Assembly (NCBI RefSeq): GCF_024199925.1
Contig: NZ_JANADR010000001.1
Coordinates: 3,224,001-3,288,000, forward strand
DNA length: 64,000 nucleotides
Direction of reading: 5' to 3'
Origin: Bradyrhizobium sp. CCGUVB1N3
Lineage (GTDB): Bacteria > Pseudomonadota > Alphaproteobacteria > Rhizobiales > Xanthobacteraceae
The notes below the pieces were generated by a model. The model ran no database searches and had not been told where the DNA came from. It saw nothing but the letters and a program-made list of their open reading frames with translations. Position numbers and translations under genes: made by a program. Of this stretch, positions 26,629 through 36,124 are shown piece by piece; position 1 is the first letter of the stretch; every line of letters starts with the position of its first letter.

Positions 26629-26676
26629 TGGTGGGCGCACCAGGGCTCGAACCTGGGACCCGCTGATTAAGAGTCA
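26629..26676 (-). other. 3' fragment of tRNA-Lys(CTT); probable island attachment site
   Basis: On the reverse strand the anticodon arm TGA-CTCTTAA-TCAGC, the T arm CCAGG-TTCGAGC-CCTGG and the acceptor strand TGCGCCC-A-CCA are intact. The D arm and 5' acceptor strand are absent, and the 5' anticodon-stem strand is wrong after three bases. It is the classical footprint of integration into a tRNA 3' end. The orientation places the inserted DNA to the right, where the gene content changes to decayed accessory genes. Confidence 0.82.
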
Positions 26677-26747
26677 CGCTGTTGGCCTTGATTTCTCAAG
26701 AGAATTTTTCCAACTGAGCCAAAATCCGGTCATTAGAGATCAATGGC

Positions 26748-27077
26748 TTAGATTGAAAAATCCAACTGTGCACGCGTGTCGGGGGTGGTAGATCCCTCGG
26801 CGGTGTTGAAGGCGACGATGCGCACCGGATGGCTGTACACGCCGTCCAAGAGGTCGCGGATTAGCATCTCGCGATACGTACCCTCATCATCATCGGTCTC
26901 GTCCCAGGCGCGGCCTACCCATGCCCCAAAGGCGTCCAGTAATACGAGATACATGTCATGGTCCGCATCCTGCGGCACGATCGATGATGGCGAGCGCTGC
27001 GACGACGCCACTTCGAAGCGGACTTTCTTCGCATTCCGACTCTCTTCGAATGTATGGGGCTGTGAGCGTCGTCGCAT
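26748..27077 (-). CDS. Conserved rhizobial small protein (109 aa)
   Basis: AAGGAG before ATG 27077 sets the start. The central part (YLVLLDAFGAWVGRAWDETD) and RDLLDGVYSHPVRIVAFNTAEG match a small protein I know to be common in Bradyrhizobium and Mesorhizobium accessory regions. The C-terminus after NTAEG differs from that family and may be altered. Function unknown. Confidence 0.6.
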   Translation of the reverse strand: MRRRSQPHTFEESRNAKKVRFEVASSQRSPSSIVPQDADHDMYLVLLDAFGAWVGRAWDETDDDEGTYREMLIRDLLDGVYSHPVRIVAFNTAEGSTTPDTRAQLDFSI

Positions 27078-27474
27078 GGCGCGCTCCTTCCAAGCTAGAG
27101 TGAGGCGGGAGCGCCTGATGGGCGATCTCATCACCGATACTGACTGGGGTCCGCGCGGTGATGGCGCTTAACGTCTGTCCGGATTGCAGGTTGCTATTCG
27201 ATCGAGAACATTGACCAAGCCGCCCAGGTAGTCCCGAGAACGTCGGCTAAGCCATGGTGTGTTCTCTGTTAATTGAAAGTAATGTCCGTTGAGGGGCATA
27301 GGCTGAATTTCCTCACGCCGATCGGAAGCCCCATCTGCCCCGCAGAGCGGACATCCGGCGCTTATGATGGAACCGCCAATCATCCCGAACCAATGGCCTC
27401 CCTCAACCGGCGCACGCTACCGCGCATCTGATGCATGCTGTAACCCGGCAGCAGCTCATTCTGAGGAGGATTGC
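27078..27474. other. Intergenic with one doubtful ORF
   Basis: A reverse frame at 27168-27383 (71 aa, CPLCGADGASDRREE near its start) has no clear ribosome-binding site and no family match. I do not call it a gene. Nothing else is visible. Confidence 0.3.
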
Positions 27475-28056
27475 AATGACGGTTCGCATCGCCGTGCTCG
27501 CCGCTCTCGCCTCGTGCTTTGCAATACCCGCTCTGGCGCAATCGCCGCGCCTGCCGGCAATTCCACTTGAGAGTGCGAGGATGCGCAGAAGAAAGCCGCC
27601 GCCGAGTTCGAGGCGGCCATCAAGAGACCGCCGTGCGGACCCTTCGAGAAGCTAATGTACAGCCCCGAAGCGATGGTCGCCGCCCGGGAGATGGGTAGTT
27701 ATCTGTGCCGCAAGTCGGCTATCGGCACGACCTTGAGCGAACTCGTGATCCTCGTGGCCGCCCGCGAATAGTCACAGGATTTCGAATGGAGTTCGCACGC
27801 TCCCATCGCCCTGGAAGCCGGTATCGCCAAGGCGATCGTTGACGCGATCGCAGATGGTCGTCGCCCCCGGGGCATGAGCGCCGACGTGTTACGACTTCTC
27901 AATCGAGCTTCTCCGCAACAAACCCGTGTCGGACCCGACCTATGAGCGGGCCAAGTCCCGCTTCGGCGACAAGGGCCCTCGATCTCGCGGCTATCAGCGG
28001 CTGTTACACTTTCATAGCAATGGTACTGAACGCCGCCCGCGTGCCGGCCAGAGAGA
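27475..28056 (+). pseudogene. Broken exported carboxymuconolactone decarboxylase-family gene
   Basis: A ribosome-binding site (GAGGA) and a signal peptide (VLAALASCFAIPALAQ) start the gene. A frameshift near 27575 moves the frame to FEAAIKRPPCGPFEKLMYSP and LSELVILVAARE, then a stop at 27769-27771. The same family continues in pieces as EWSSHAPIALEAGIAKAIVDA, YDFSIELL and DLAAISGCYTFIAMVLNAAR. Together they cover a CMD-family (AhpD-like) protein end to end, with at least three lesions. Confidence 0.8.
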
Positions 28057-28067
28057 AGCTAATGCGC

Positions 28068-28445
28068 TCAACTGTTGGACCGGTTGAGGGCACGATCGAC
28101 ACATTGAATGAGGGCCTGTCCGTCGAAAGGCTTCGTGAGAAAGCAGATGGCCCCGCCCGCGACCGCCCGCTCCTGGATTCGAGGATCCGGAAAAGCGGTG
28201 ATAAAGATGACAGGCGTTCGACGATCTGTGGATGCCAATCGGCTCTGCAACTCGAGACCGCTGATGCCCGGCATGTGAACATCAGAAATGACGCAGGAGG
28301 TTTCGCCGAGTTCCGGCGACTGCAGAAACTCTTCAGCCGACGCAAAACCCCGGGCAGCGAATCCGAACGCCCTGATGAGATTTGCCGTCGAGACGCGAAT
28401 GGATTCATCGTCATCGACAATCGCAATGAGAGATTTTTTTGCCAT
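28068..28445 (-). CDS. Single-domain response regulator (REC only)
   Basis: The 125-residue protein is a bare receiver domain: acidic pocket VDDDE at 10-14, phospho-acceptor D55 in ISDVHMPG, Thr in VIFITAF and Lys105 in FLTKPF. It most resembles the receiver of FixJ/NodW-type regulators, which normally carry a LuxR HTH; here the frame ends right after the REC domain. It may be a stand-alone CheY-like protein or a truncation. A histidine kinase gene lies 440 bp away, divergent. Confidence 0.85.
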   Translation of the reverse strand: MAKKSLIAIVDDDESIRVSTANLIRAFGFAARGFASAEEFLQSPELGETSCVISDVHMPGISGLELQSRLASTDRRTPVIFITAFPDPRIQERAVAGGAICFLTKPFDGQALIQCVDRALNRSNS

Positions 28446-28885
28446 TGCTGGGGGATTTTAGAGCACTGATGGTGTTTGCACAACTGGGGACTCGACGAGG
28501 CCAGAGCTGCTGCAAGCAAAGCGCTGGCCTATCAAGATTCGCTATCGGCGCCTCGCCCCCATCCCCCCACCCAACCAACTTCCTCGCACATCGGATCGCG
28601 GTTGATGTGGGCCAATCGGCTTTGCACGTTTGGGGCGCACGGTTGCTGAAGATCATTCTTCGCAAACGGCCTCGCGACCCTACTTTCGTCCACTGCACAA
28701 CCAATCACGCAGGCCCGCAAAGCGGATGAGTGTTGGTACGAACCTACCATCAGCAGAACCTCCGTGCCCGATCCGCACGCGAGATTGAATACGAGCCAAA
28801 ATCGTAGTAGCGTTGCTGTCTCTCTGCCTCAGCGTCATCGTGGCGTCCGCAAAGTGGACGCGGATGGCTGCTTCGATATGAGGTC
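28446..28885. other. Divergent intergenic region
   Basis: This is 440 bp between the receiver protein and the histidine kinase. No convincing gene, tRNA or hairpin was seen; promoters for both genes must lie here. Confidence 0.4.
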
Positions 28886-30184
28886 GTGAAACCGGTTGGC
28901 CCGAGCATTCTGATGTCGCAACCGGAATTTGAAACGCACTATGCCACACTGAAGCGCGAGATTGATGCTCTCGAGGCGGACCTCGCGGAGCCAAGAGCAC
29001 GCAAGCATTTTGCAGACGTGAGGCAGCGGATCGAAACGCTCTACGAGACGTTGCGAGAGAACCATCTGCTCCTGCACACCGTCCTCGAAAACAGCGCCGC
29101 GAGCATTTACGCCAAACGCAAAGATGGTCGCTATACCTTCCTCAACAGAGGCATGGAGATGCTGTGCAACGTGACTCGGGAGGAGTGCCTCGGCAGAACA
29201 GACTATGACGTGTTTCCCGTAGAAATCGCGGAGCAGTATCGAAGCAATGACGTCGCCGCCATGATGACGGGCAAGCTGTCGGAATCCGAGGAAATGTCGA
29301 AGACACCTGCAGGTGACCGGTTGCTCCTGTCCAAGAAGGTGCCGCTGATTTCAGACACCGGCGAAGTCCAGGGAATTTGCGGCATCTCGACCGATATAAC
29401 GGACCAGCGACGGACCGAACGCGCCCTGCGCGAGGCGGTTGAGACGCTGCAGCGCGAACGAGACAACAAACTGCTGAATGTCGAGGCGGCCACAGCCTCC
29501 ATTGCCCACGAAATACGTCAACCCCTGGCGGCCATTGCGACAAACGGTCTTGCGGCAATAAGATTTCTTGGAATGACGCCGCCCGATCTGGATGAGTTGC
29601 AGACGATTCTGAATCGGATCGTCTCCGACTGCCGGCACGCGAGTGAGGTCTTCAACAGCATCAGTGCCCTGTTTAGGAAGGTCGATCACAGCCGACAACC
29701 GGTCGATGTCAACGAGATTGCACGTGGCGTGCTGCAATCGCTTCACGGACAGTTGAGGGATCACGGCGTCGCGACCGAAACAGAACTTGCATCCGATCTG
29801 CCGCTGGTCGACGGGGATCAGGGTCAGTTGCGACAGGCGGTCTTCAACCTGGTCCACAATGCGATCGAAGCCATGGCCACCACAACGGAAAAACGACGCC
29901 TGCTGCGGGTGAGCACACAGCCTCGGGATCGCAACACAATCGTGGTCGCAGTCGAGGATTCAGGACCTGGGATTGATCCTGGACGTTTGAACAACATATT
30001 TGACGCATTCGTCACGACCAAAGCGAATGGAATGGGATTGGGCCTCGCGATCTGCCGCATGATCGTTCAGCGTCACGGCGGTCAACTTTCGGCATCGTCT
30101 GACGGCAGGACCGGCGCGCGCGTCCAATTCGTTCTGCCGGTCGGATTCGTGGATACTGCACACGCGCGCAACGTCAGCCATTGA
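28886..30184 (+). CDS. PAS-domain sensor histidine kinase
   Basis: The 432-residue protein has an N-terminal coiled coil, a PAS domain at about 65-175 (LENSAASIYAKRKDGRYTFL to GISTDITDQR), the phospho-acceptor H208 in SIAHEIRQPL and ATPase motifs NLVHNAIEAM, DSGPGID and GMGLGLAIC. It has no membrane segment, so it senses a cytoplasmic or redox signal. The start is GTG 28886 or ATG 28913. It ends 33 bp before the ABC operon, which it may control, possibly through the divergent receiver. Confidence 0.9.
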   Translation: MKPVGPSILMSQPEFETHYATLKREIDALEADLAEPRARKHFADVRQRIETLYETLRENHLLLHTVLENSAASIYAKRKDGRYTFLNRGMEMLCNVTREECLGRTDYDVFPVEIAEQYRSNDVAAMMTGKLSESEEMSKTPAGDRLLLSKKVPLISDTGEVQGICGISTDITDQRRTERALREAVETLQRERDNKLLNVEAATASIAHEIRQPLAAIATNGLAAIRFLGMTPPDLDELQTILNRIVSDCRHASEVFNSISALFRKVDHSRQPVDVNEIARGVLQSLHGQLRDHGVATETELASDLPLVDGDQGQLRQAVFNLVHNAIEAMATTTEKRRLLRVSTQPRDRNTIVVAVEDSGPGIDPGRLNNIFDAFVTTKANGMGLGLAICRMIVQRHGGQLSASSDGRTGARVQFVLPVGFVDTAHARNVSH

Positions 30185-30217
30185 CTGTTTCGGTTTCCTG
30201 GCGAACGAGGAGGCCGG

Positions 30218-31306
30218 ATGAGTTCGCCAGCCGCCATAACGCTCGATCGTGTAACCAAGGTCTACGACAAACCTGTCGTGTCCGACATTTCGTTGGAGGT
30301 GCCGGAGGGAAGCTTCGTCACGGTGCTGGGACCTTCCGGCGCTGGCAAGAGCACGATATTGCAAATGATCGGTGGCTTCCTGCAGCCGACCGCAGGCCGT
30401 ATTCTCTTCGCCGGTACGGACGTGACGGCGCTTCCGCCCAACAAGCGGCCATGCAACACGATCTTTCAGGACCTCGGCCTGTTTCCGCACATGACTGTTG
30501 CCGAGAACGTCGCCTATGGCCTCAAGGTACGCGGCGTCGACCCAGCCACGCGGCGCAAGTGCACGGCGGAGATGCTCGCTATCGTTGCCCTTGAAGGCTA
30601 CGAGCGGCGCCGCATACACCAGCTTTCCGGAGGTCAGCGCCAACGCGTGGCGCTTGCCCGAGCGCTGGTGCTCGACCCTGCTGTTCTTCTGCTCGACGAG
30701 CCATTGACGGGGCTCGACGAGCGATTGCGCCAGCAACTGCGCGGCGAGATCAGTCGGCTGCACCGACAACTCGGCGCGACCATCCTTGCCGTCACTCACA
30801 ATCAGGATGAGGCTCTGTCTCTAAGCGATCGGATTATAGTCCTGCGAGCGGGCCGCATCGAACAGATCGGTACGCCGCGCGAAGTCTTCGAACGACCGGC
30901 CAATACCTTCGTCGCGTGGTTCGTTGGGTTCGACGTAATATTGAAGCCGGAGCGCGTCGATTCCGGCACTGCCGACTGGCATGCGCGCGTTGCTGGACGA
31001 GATATCCGCTGTGAACCGCCCGTCAGCCGTGACCCGGCGAACGGTTATGTGCTGGTCCTCCGACCCGAGCGGATCAGGATCGCACACCCAAAAGAGCGAA
31101 GTGATCTCGGGCCGCTCACGGTCATTTCCACCGCCTACAAGGGCCGAGACGTCGAGGTTGAGAGCCGCTTGATTGATGGTCAAGCGCTCAAATTTCTCAT
31201 CTCCGCAGATCCGGGTGTCGCGGTACCCGCACCAGGCAGCAGCATCGAGATTGTTTGGGAACCCATGAAGCCGCTATTGCTGCCGGACGCGCCGGTCGAG
31301 CCCTGA
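30218..31306 (+). CDS. ABC transporter ATP-binding protein, polyamine/iron (PotA) type
   Basis: The 362-residue ATPase has Walker A GPSGAGKST, Q-loop, signature LSGGQRQRVALARAL, Walker B LLLDEPLTGLDE and a C-terminal TOBE-like domain from about 240. GAGGAGG precedes the ATG. It energises the two permeases encoded downstream, forming a complete importer with the binding protein. Confidence 0.93.
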   Translation: MSSPAAITLDRVTKVYDKPVVSDISLEVPEGSFVTVLGPSGAGKSTILQMIGGFLQPTAGRILFAGTDVTALPPNKRPCNTIFQDLGLFPHMTVAENVAYGLKVRGVDPATRRKCTAEMLAIVALEGYERRRIHQLSGGQRQRVALARALVLDPAVLLLDEPLTGLDERLRQQLRGEISRLHRQLGATILAVTHNQDEALSLSDRIIVLRAGRIEQIGTPREVFERPANTFVAWFVGFDVILKPERVDSGTADWHARVAGRDIRCEPPVSRDPANGYVLVLRPERIRIAHPKERSDLGPLTVISTAYKGRDVEVESRLIDGQALKFLISADPGVAVPAPGSSIEIVWEPMKPLLLPDAPVEP

Positions 31307-31386
31307 TATCTGCCCAGCGCCGGCTCTGCGAAGGCGCCTGAATTATGATATGAATCAAGCCGGGAGGCTCCCTGGGAGCTTGGACA

Positions 31387-32565
31387 ATGGCGCACAGCAT
31401 CGGGAATGGCTTTCCGCCGGGCGTATTCTCCCAGTTGACACGCCGCCAGCTCGTTCAGAACGGTGTTCTTGGTGCTGGCGCGCTGGCAGTCGGAAGTTTG
31501 GGCCTGCCGCGCGCCGCCCGAGCGTTAGATGAGATCAATTTTTGGGCAACCGGCACGCTCGATATCGGCGACGACGGTTGGAGAACCATTGCAAACGACA
31601 GCGGTGTCAAAGTCGACTTCACCGATAACGGCAACGACCCGGGGCCGGTCGTTGCCAAGCTCGTGGCTGGCAACGCAAACGACATTTATGATGTCGGAGG
31701 GCTCCAGGGAGGCAGCGAAAAGGAACTGGCGAGACGCGACCTGATTGCGCCCTGGGATATTTCGCAAATACCAAATTATGCGAGCGTGTGGCAGTGGGCG
31801 AAGGACATTCCCTACCTGACCCACGATGGCAAGGCCTACGGAATGCCGACCGTCATCAATGCCGATTCCATCATCGCCGTAAGAGACAAGGCTGGCAGCA
31901 TCGACAGCTATGGCGTCATCTTTGATCCGAAGCTGAAGGGCAAGACCGCTATGGAAGACGCCTGGATCAACAGCGTCATCTTTACCGCCATTTATCTGAA
32001 GAACTCGGAGAATGCGAAGATTGCCGAGCCCGGCAACCTGACCGCTGACGAGCTCGGGCTGGTCATGGAATTCCTGATCAAGCACAAGCGGGACCGCCAG
32101 TTCCGCACGTTCTGGAACGGTTGGGAACAGGGTCTTCAGCTCTTGGCCAACCAGGAGGTCTGGGTGATGACTGGCTGGGAACCCATTGTTTATGCCGCGC
32201 GGATGCGGGGTGTCGATTGCTATTATGCCGTGCCGAAGGAAGGCTACGAGGGATGGGCTAACAATACCATCCTGCTGAAGAGCGCGGTGGTCCGCGATCG
32301 TGCAAAGGCGGCCCATCAGTTGGTCAATGCCCTTTTCTCGGGATTCTACGGCTGCAAGCTCGGCGTGCTGCGCGGCTATGTCGTTCCCACCGACAACAAC
32401 GTCGCCTACGCGACGGCTCATGCGAATGCTTTCGATCCGGCGGGCGTCCGGAAACTGGCCGAACATGTGAAGCAAAAGTTTGCCGGCAAGATCTATTGGC
32501 AAAACACCCGGCCGGACAATTTCCAGCTCTACGAAACATGGTGGCAGAAATTGAGGAACGCGTAG
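31387..32565 (+). CDS. Periplasmic solute-binding protein, PotD/spermidine-putrescine type
   Basis: The 392-residue protein begins with a Tat-like signal (TRRQLVQNGVLGAGALAVGSLG) and follows the PotD/PotF fold (INFWATGTLDIG, YDVGGLQGG, YGMPTVINADSI, ARMRGVDCYYAVPKEGYEGW). The ligand cannot be fixed; polyamines or related amines are the family norm. Its stop overlaps the start of the first permease. Confidence 0.9.
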   Translation: MAHSIGNGFPPGVFSQLTRRQLVQNGVLGAGALAVGSLGLPRAARALDEINFWATGTLDIGDDGWRTIANDSGVKVDFTDNGNDPGPVVAKLVAGNANDIYDVGGLQGGSEKELARRDLIAPWDISQIPNYASVWQWAKDIPYLTHDGKAYGMPTVINADSIIAVRDKAGSIDSYGVIFDPKLKGKTAMEDAWINSVIFTAIYLKNSENAKIAEPGNLTADELGLVMEFLIKHKRDRQFRTFWNGWEQGLQLLANQEVWVMTGWEPIVYAARMRGVDCYYAVPKEGYEGWANNTILLKSAVVRDRAKAAHQLVNALFSGFYGCKLGVLRGYVVPTDNNVAYATAHANAFDPAGVRKLAEHVKQKFAGKIYWQNTRPDNFQLYETWWQKLRNA

Positions 32566-33464
32566 TGCCTCACGAACCGGGGCCCGACGAAAGCGTGGGC
32601 GCCCGCTGGCGGCCGGCGGGCTTCCTCCTCGCGCTCCCGTCGCTCGCGGTTTTTGTCGGGGTGGGCTTCATTCCGCTGGCACTGATCACGACGTGGAGTT
32701 TCTGGAGCTTCGATCCTGATACCTACTGGATCAAGCCCGCCTGGTCGTTCGCGTCATATGCGGCCCTCCTTGAGAACGGACGAGCAACCGTTTTTCTGCG
32801 CACGGCGGGCCTCGCCGCACTGACGGCTACTGCTTCCACGCTACTCGCTGTTCCGACCGCGGCGGTCGTCGGTCTGTTGAGCGGACCGCGCCGGGCTGCG
32901 CTCCTCCTCGCACTGTTCACCATTCCATTCTTTACGAGCGGCCTCGTGCGCGCCTTTGCATGGCGCCTCGTGCTTGGTCGGCAGGGCGTCATCAACAACG
33001 CACTAATGAGCCTTGGAATTGTGGAGACTCCAGCTGAATGGCTTTTGTTCTCCGATTTTGCGGTCCTGCTGGGGATGGTCGCCGCCTATCTGCCATTCGC
33101 GATAGTTCCCATTGTGCTGGCATTCGCACGGATCGAACATTCAGTGATTCGTGCAAGCCAGGACCTTGGTGCAGGCTTCTGGACCGTGCTCGCAACCATC
33201 GTCTTGCCGCTCGTCCTGCCAGGAATCGTGGCGGGCTTTCTGTTCGTATTCGTCGTCGCCGTTGGCACATCCATGGAGATCCAGCTTCTTGGAGGGGCTG
33301 GTGCTTCTTCCATTTCCATCATGATCGACGATGTGCTGAGAGTGGTGAATTTCCCCCTCGCCTTCGCCATCGCTACGGTTGTCATCACTCTGCTCACCGT
33401 CCTCATCATCATCGCAAATCGCGCGCTCAGGCTATCGCGCCTGTTCGAAAGCCTCGGCATATGA
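32565..33464 (+). CDS. ABC transporter permease, PotB type
   Basis: GTG at 32565 overlaps the preceding TAG and has GAGGA upstream; ATG 32538 is an alternative. The 299-residue protein has six membrane helices and the EAA-like loop ASQDLGAGFWTVLATIVLPLVLPGI. It is the first of two permeases of the importer. Confidence 0.92.
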   Translation: MPHEPGPDESVGARWRPAGFLLALPSLAVFVGVGFIPLALITTWSFWSFDPDTYWIKPAWSFASYAALLENGRATVFLRTAGLAALTATASTLLAVPTAAVVGLLSGPRRAALLLALFTIPFFTSGLVRAFAWRLVLGRQGVINNALMSLGIVETPAEWLLFSDFAVLLGMVAAYLPFAIVPIVLAFARIEHSVIRASQDLGAGFWTVLATIVLPLVLPGIVAGFLFVFVVAVGTSMEIQLLGGAGASSISIMIDDVLRVVNFPLAFAIATVVITLLTVLIIIANRALRLSRLFESLGI

Positions 33465-34273
33465 ACTTCGATGCAATCGTCACGGGACGCACCGGCGGCG
33501 GCCGGCTTTTGTTCACCACTATCACGGCGCTGAGCCTGGCAATCATGTATGCGCCAGTACTGTACCTGCTGCTTGCATCGTTGAACCCGGACGCGCAGCT
33601 TGGACTCGTTACGCCGAGCCGCTATAGCCTCAAATGGTATTTTGCGCTTCTCGACGATGGCCGCCTCGCTGGGGCTCTCAAGGAAAGCGCAATGGTCGGG
33701 CTCGCAACAGCCGCACTGGCGACGCCGATCGGCCTCTCTGCTGCGCTCGCTTACCGGGCGATGACGCGCCTGCGCGGCGTATTCCTCCTCGTCATTCTCT
33801 CGGCCATGTTCGTCCCGGGTACGATTGAGGGCCTCGGTCTGTCGGCGACTCTGAGAGTTGTCGGTCTCGCCCCATCTTGGGTCACCATAGCAATCGGACA
33901 TCTTCTGTGGACGCTGCCGTTCGCCGCTGTGGTCTCGCTCATCGGCCTGTCGGCGGTCAGGCCCAGCACCATCGCGGCGGCCCGCGACCTCGGCGCCGGG
34001 CCAATACGGGCCTTCGTCGACATAACCCTGCCGCTTATGCGCACCAATCTCCTCTCGAGCTTCGTCTTTGCATTTCTCCTTTCACTGAACGAGCAGGCGC
34101 GCGCGTACTACCTGGCCGGTCGCCAGAACACGCTTCCGCTTTATATGTTCGGCGCGATGAATTCGGGTGCCTCGCCGACCATCTATGCATTTTCAGGCGC
34201 GATCATCGTCATCTCGGTCGCAATCGTCGCCTTGGTCTTTGCCGGCCTAATGGGGCAGCAGAGCCGGCGGTAG
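33461..34273 (+). CDS. ABC transporter permease, PotC type
   Basis: ATG 33461 overlaps the previous TGA (ATGA). The 270-residue protein has six membrane helices and the EAA loop AARDLGAGPIRAFVDITLPLM. It completes the four-component importer. The intact overlaps suggest that this operon is under selection, unlike its surroundings. Confidence 0.92.
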   Translation: MNFDAIVTGRTGGGRLLFTTITALSLAIMYAPVLYLLLASLNPDAQLGLVTPSRYSLKWYFALLDDGRLAGALKESAMVGLATAALATPIGLSAALAYRAMTRLRGVFLLVILSAMFVPGTIEGLGLSATLRVVGLAPSWVTIAIGHLLWTLPFAAVVSLIGLSAVRPSTIAAARDLGAGPIRAFVDITLPLMRTNLLSSFVFAFLLSLNEQARAYYLAGRQNTLPLYMFGAMNSGASPTIYAFSGAIIVISVAIVALVFAGLMGQQSRR

Positions 34274-34560
34274 GCGCCTTGGCCGAGACACAGGAACGGC
34301 AACAAGAAACGCGCAGCTGTGCCGGCATTCTCGACGAAGAACTCGAGCGTGAGCGGCTGCGCCGGCGTGCCCGCGTTGGGAATCCTCCCGCCGCATCCGC
34401 AAACCGTGAGGGTGCAGTTGGCCGGCTCGGCCGGATCATCCGCCACTTCAATACAGAATCCCAACCGATTGAGACAGTTCACCATCGCCTGCGTGTCCTC
34501 GCTCCAAAGAGCACCGCGTAGGACGACGGTTGCGCGGTCCGACGGCTCAGGGGGACAATT
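34270..34560 (-). pseudogene. EPSP synthase (aroA) N-terminal fragment
   Basis: The reverse frame reads ATVVLRGALWSEDTQAMVN, LNRLGFCIEVADD, LTVCGCGGRIPNAGTP and VENAGTAARFLLPFL, which is the beginning of 3-phosphoshikimate 1-carboxyvinyltransferase. Only about 90 of about 440 residues remain. It is cut where it meets the permease stop. Confidence 0.75.
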
Positions 34561-34715
34561 TCGATGAGGTCCGGCAGCATGGTCCCATCGCAAGGTCCCC
34601 GAAGGTAGAGTCGAGGACGGGCGCGGTGGCTGGAGGCCTGAGGCCATCACTCCGTTTCCCATCCTCGCTCATCGAACTGGACGTGCCGATTTCCGGCATC
34701 CAGCTCTCCGACTAG

Positions 34716-35141
34716 TTTCATCGCGAGGCATTGGCGGTTGAGGCGTCCAAGCGCGCATTGGAGAGCGCGTCCGGCCGATGGTCAGACGCGGCCGCGGCAC
34801 ATCCTGACGATCCACTCGGCGCGGTGATCGCGTTTTACCTCAGTGGCGACCATCGCGGAGAAAAGATGGACGGTTGCCCGATCGTGGCGCTTGGCTCAGA
34901 TGCCGCCCGACAGGGCCCCGACGTGAAGGCGGAATTCGAAACGGGAATTAAGGCGCATCTCGACGTGCTCGGCCACTTCGTCGCCGGGGCCGACGGCAAG
35001 GCCTCCCGCAGCAAGGCCATGGCCATTCTCGCAACGATGGTCGGCGCGGTGACGCTATCGCGCGTCGTCAACGACCCTGATCTGGCTCAGGCGCTTTTGG
35101 ATGCCGCGGCCGAGCAGGTTCGCGACGTCGCTGCCTCTTGA
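34716..35141 (+). pseudogene. TetR-family regulator, HTH half missing
   Basis: The frame FHREALAVEASKRALE, LGAVIAFYLSGDH, CPIVALGSDAARQGPDVKA and AILATMVGAVTLSRVVND matches the ligand-binding C-terminal two thirds of a TetR repressor. The DNA-binding N-terminus is missing; a stop precedes the frame at 34713. It abuts the first IS copy 9 bp downstream. Confidence 0.75.
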
Positions 35142-35296
35142 GAGCGCACAGAGCTGGCCCCGGTTGTTTGGACAGCGCCCCGCGAAAATTAAGTGGATTC
35201 CTGCCGGGTTATGCTGAAGGCGGGGCTTTACGATTTTGCTGTGGCGTCGGGAGGGCGTAAGCCCGACCAGAGCCGCAGCAAAATCGTTGGCGACGA

Positions 35297-36124
35297 TCAT
35301 GCGGCCGTCACCATCGTTTGCGCGCCGAAGTAAGCCTCGTCGGGCGTGCGTTCGTCAAGGCTCGAGTGAGGACGTCCTCGGTTGTAGAACGCCAGATATT
35401 TGGAAATCGATGCTCGCGCCTCGAGCACGCTGTCGTAAGCACGCAGATAGACTTCCTCGTATTTGACAGTGCGCCACAGCCGCTCGACGAACACGTTGTC
35501 GCGCCAGGCACCCTTGCCGTCCATGCTGATGGCGATGTTCGCGTCCAGCAGCACGCCGGTGAAGTCGAGGCTGGTGAACTGGCTACCCTGATCCGTGTTG
35601 AAGATCTCGGGCCTGCCGTGCTTCGCCAACGCCTCCTGGAGCGCTTCGACGCAGAATATCGTCTCCATCGTGATCGATACGCGATGGACCAACACCCGTC
35701 GGCTGAACACATCGACGACCGCCGCGAGGTAGACGAATCCACGTCGCATCGGAATGTAGCTGATGTCCATTGCCCAGACCTGGTTCGGCCGCTCGATCTT
35801 CAATCCGCGCAATAGGTACGGGTAGATCTTGTGGCCCGGTGCGGGCTTGCTCGTGTTCGGACGGCGATAGATCGCCTCGATCCCCATGCGCTTCATCAGC
35901 GTCGCGACGTGGCGGCGGCCAATCTGCATGCCCTCACGCTGCAACAGCGATCGCAGCATGCGCGCCCCTGCGAAGGGATAATCGAGGTGCAGCTCATCGA
36001 GCCGGCGCATCAAGACAAGGTCCTCGGCCGAAACCGGCCGAGGTTCATAGTAAACCGTACTGCGGGCAAGGTTCAGGACCTTCGCCTGGCGCACGACAGA
36101 CAGATCATGGTCGCGGTCGATCAT
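35297..36124 (-). CDS. IS3-family transposase OrfB (DDE integrase domain)
   Basis: The 275 residues include an HTH_21-like N-terminus and the rve domain: first Asp in VWAMDISYIPM, second in IFNTDQGSQFTS, and Glu in DNVFVERLWRTVKYEEV. It is normally made as an OrfAB fusion by frameshifting; the start overlaps the orfA stop (ATGA). Confidence 0.95.
   Translation of the reverse strand: MIDRDHDLSVVRQAKVLNLARSTVYYEPRPVSAEDLVLMRRLDELHLDYPFAGARMLRSLLQREGMQIGRRHVATLMKRMGIEAIYRRPNTSKPAPGHKIYPYLLRGLKIERPNQVWAMDISYIPMRRGFVYLAAVVDVFSRRVLVHRVSITMETIFCVEALQEALAKHGRPEIFNTDQGSQFTSLDFTGVLLDANIAISMDGKGAWRDNVFVERLWRTVKYEEVYLRAYDSVLEARASISKYLAFYNRGRPHSSLDERTPDEAYFGAQTMVTAA

Noticed and set aside
26629..26735. 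Complete tRNA-Lys gene with an unusual D arm (GGCTCAGTTGG nearby)
   Set aside because: The D-arm-like sequence is about 30 nt too far away and the anticodon stem does not pair; only the 3' half fits.
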